In this document: one piece after another, positions 6,138 to 6,226 of the stretch
Layout: each line of letters starts with the position of its first letter
How positions within the stretch are numbered: position 1 is the first letter of the stretch
Source of the DNA: an uncultured Pseudomonadota bacterium
GTDB taxonomy: Bacteria > Pseudomonadota > Gammaproteobacteria > Steroidobacterales > Steroidobacteraceae
Assembly: GCA_903890265.1 (NCBI GenBank)
Contig: CAITAM010000215.1
Coordinates: 1 to 6,226, forward strand
DNA: 6,226 nt
Reading direction: 5' to 3'
Notes under the pieces: model-generated
The model's database searches: none
Told to the model about the DNA's origin: nothing
The model's input: only the letters and a program-made list of their open reading frames with translations
Made by a program: the position numbers and the translations under genes

Positions 6138-6226
6138 ATGGCGAAGGATACCGCGGAACAGAAGGACGGCCAGACAGGCACGATCGCCGTCAACCGCCGC
6201 GCGCGCCACGACTACTTCATCGAGGA
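6138..6226 (+). CDS. smpB: SsrA-binding protein SmpB, 5' part only
   Basis: SmpB binds tmRNA (SsrA) and delivers it to stalled ribosomes for trans-translation. Only the first 29 codons lie in the window (the whole protein is about 155-165 aa). After a short variable charged lead (MAKDTAEQKDGQTG) comes the conserved start of the oligonucleotide-binding fold, TIAVNRRARHDYFIE, which is diagnostic. The ATG at 6138 is the natural start; a weak AGGG at 6124-6127 lies 10 nt upstream. Transcribed away from ratA, the same arrangement as in E. coli. Confidence 0.92.
   Translation, partial: MAKDTAEQKDGQTGTIAVNRRARHDYFIE

Noticed and set aside
6016..6138. 41-residue N-terminal extension of ratA
   Set aside because: It would cover the whole divergent promoter region and begin at a TTG. 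The conserved family N-terminus and a GGAG site both point to ATG 6015.

Overview
The window looks like chromosome from a GC-rich (roughly two thirds G+C by eye) gammaproteobacterium, or less likely a betaproteobacterium. The main evidence is the smpB / ratA / rnfH cluster at the right end, with smpB divergent from ratA-rnfH as in Enterobacteria and many other gammaproteobacteria. Strongly GC-biased third codon positions fit groups such as the Xanthomonadales or Nevskiales, but a genus cannot be named from this sequence.

Layout, read right to left because almost everything is on the minus strand. The first 89 bases of smpB (plus strand) start at 6138. Across a 122-bp divergent promoter region lie ratA (START/Coq10-like) and rnfH (ubiquitin-fold), which overlap by 14 bp. 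A 94-bp intergenic region follows, holding a candidate sigma70-type promoter, a CTAG-based dyad over its -10 box and a GC-rich leader hairpin. Next comes a complete periplasmic adaptor lipoprotein gene (395 aa), then 9 bp later a complete RND inner-membrane permease of the HAE1 class (1051 aa). A 4-bp ATGA overlap leads into an outer-membrane channel lipoprotein gene, of which only the first 267 codons lie in the window.

The adaptor, permease and channel form one tightly packed operon encoding a complete tripartite drug/solute efflux pump that spans both membranes. The permease keeps the proton-relay residues (Asp407, Asp408, a TM10 Lys and a TM11 Arg), so it should be an active proton antiporter. 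Several aromatic residues of the AcrB distal pocket appear to be replaced, and remembered sequence similarity is closer to the MexF type than to AcrB. RatA and RnfH are conserved housekeeping or accessory proteins, and SmpB is the tmRNA partner in ribosome rescue.

No RNA gene, insertion sequence, CRISPR array or obviously novel system is visible. The points most worth a second look are the position of the pump operon directly after rnfH, where bamE lies in E. coli; the lack of a local regulator; the candidate operator in the adaptor promoter; and the tandem GGCGCGCC palindromes just ahead of the rnfH start.
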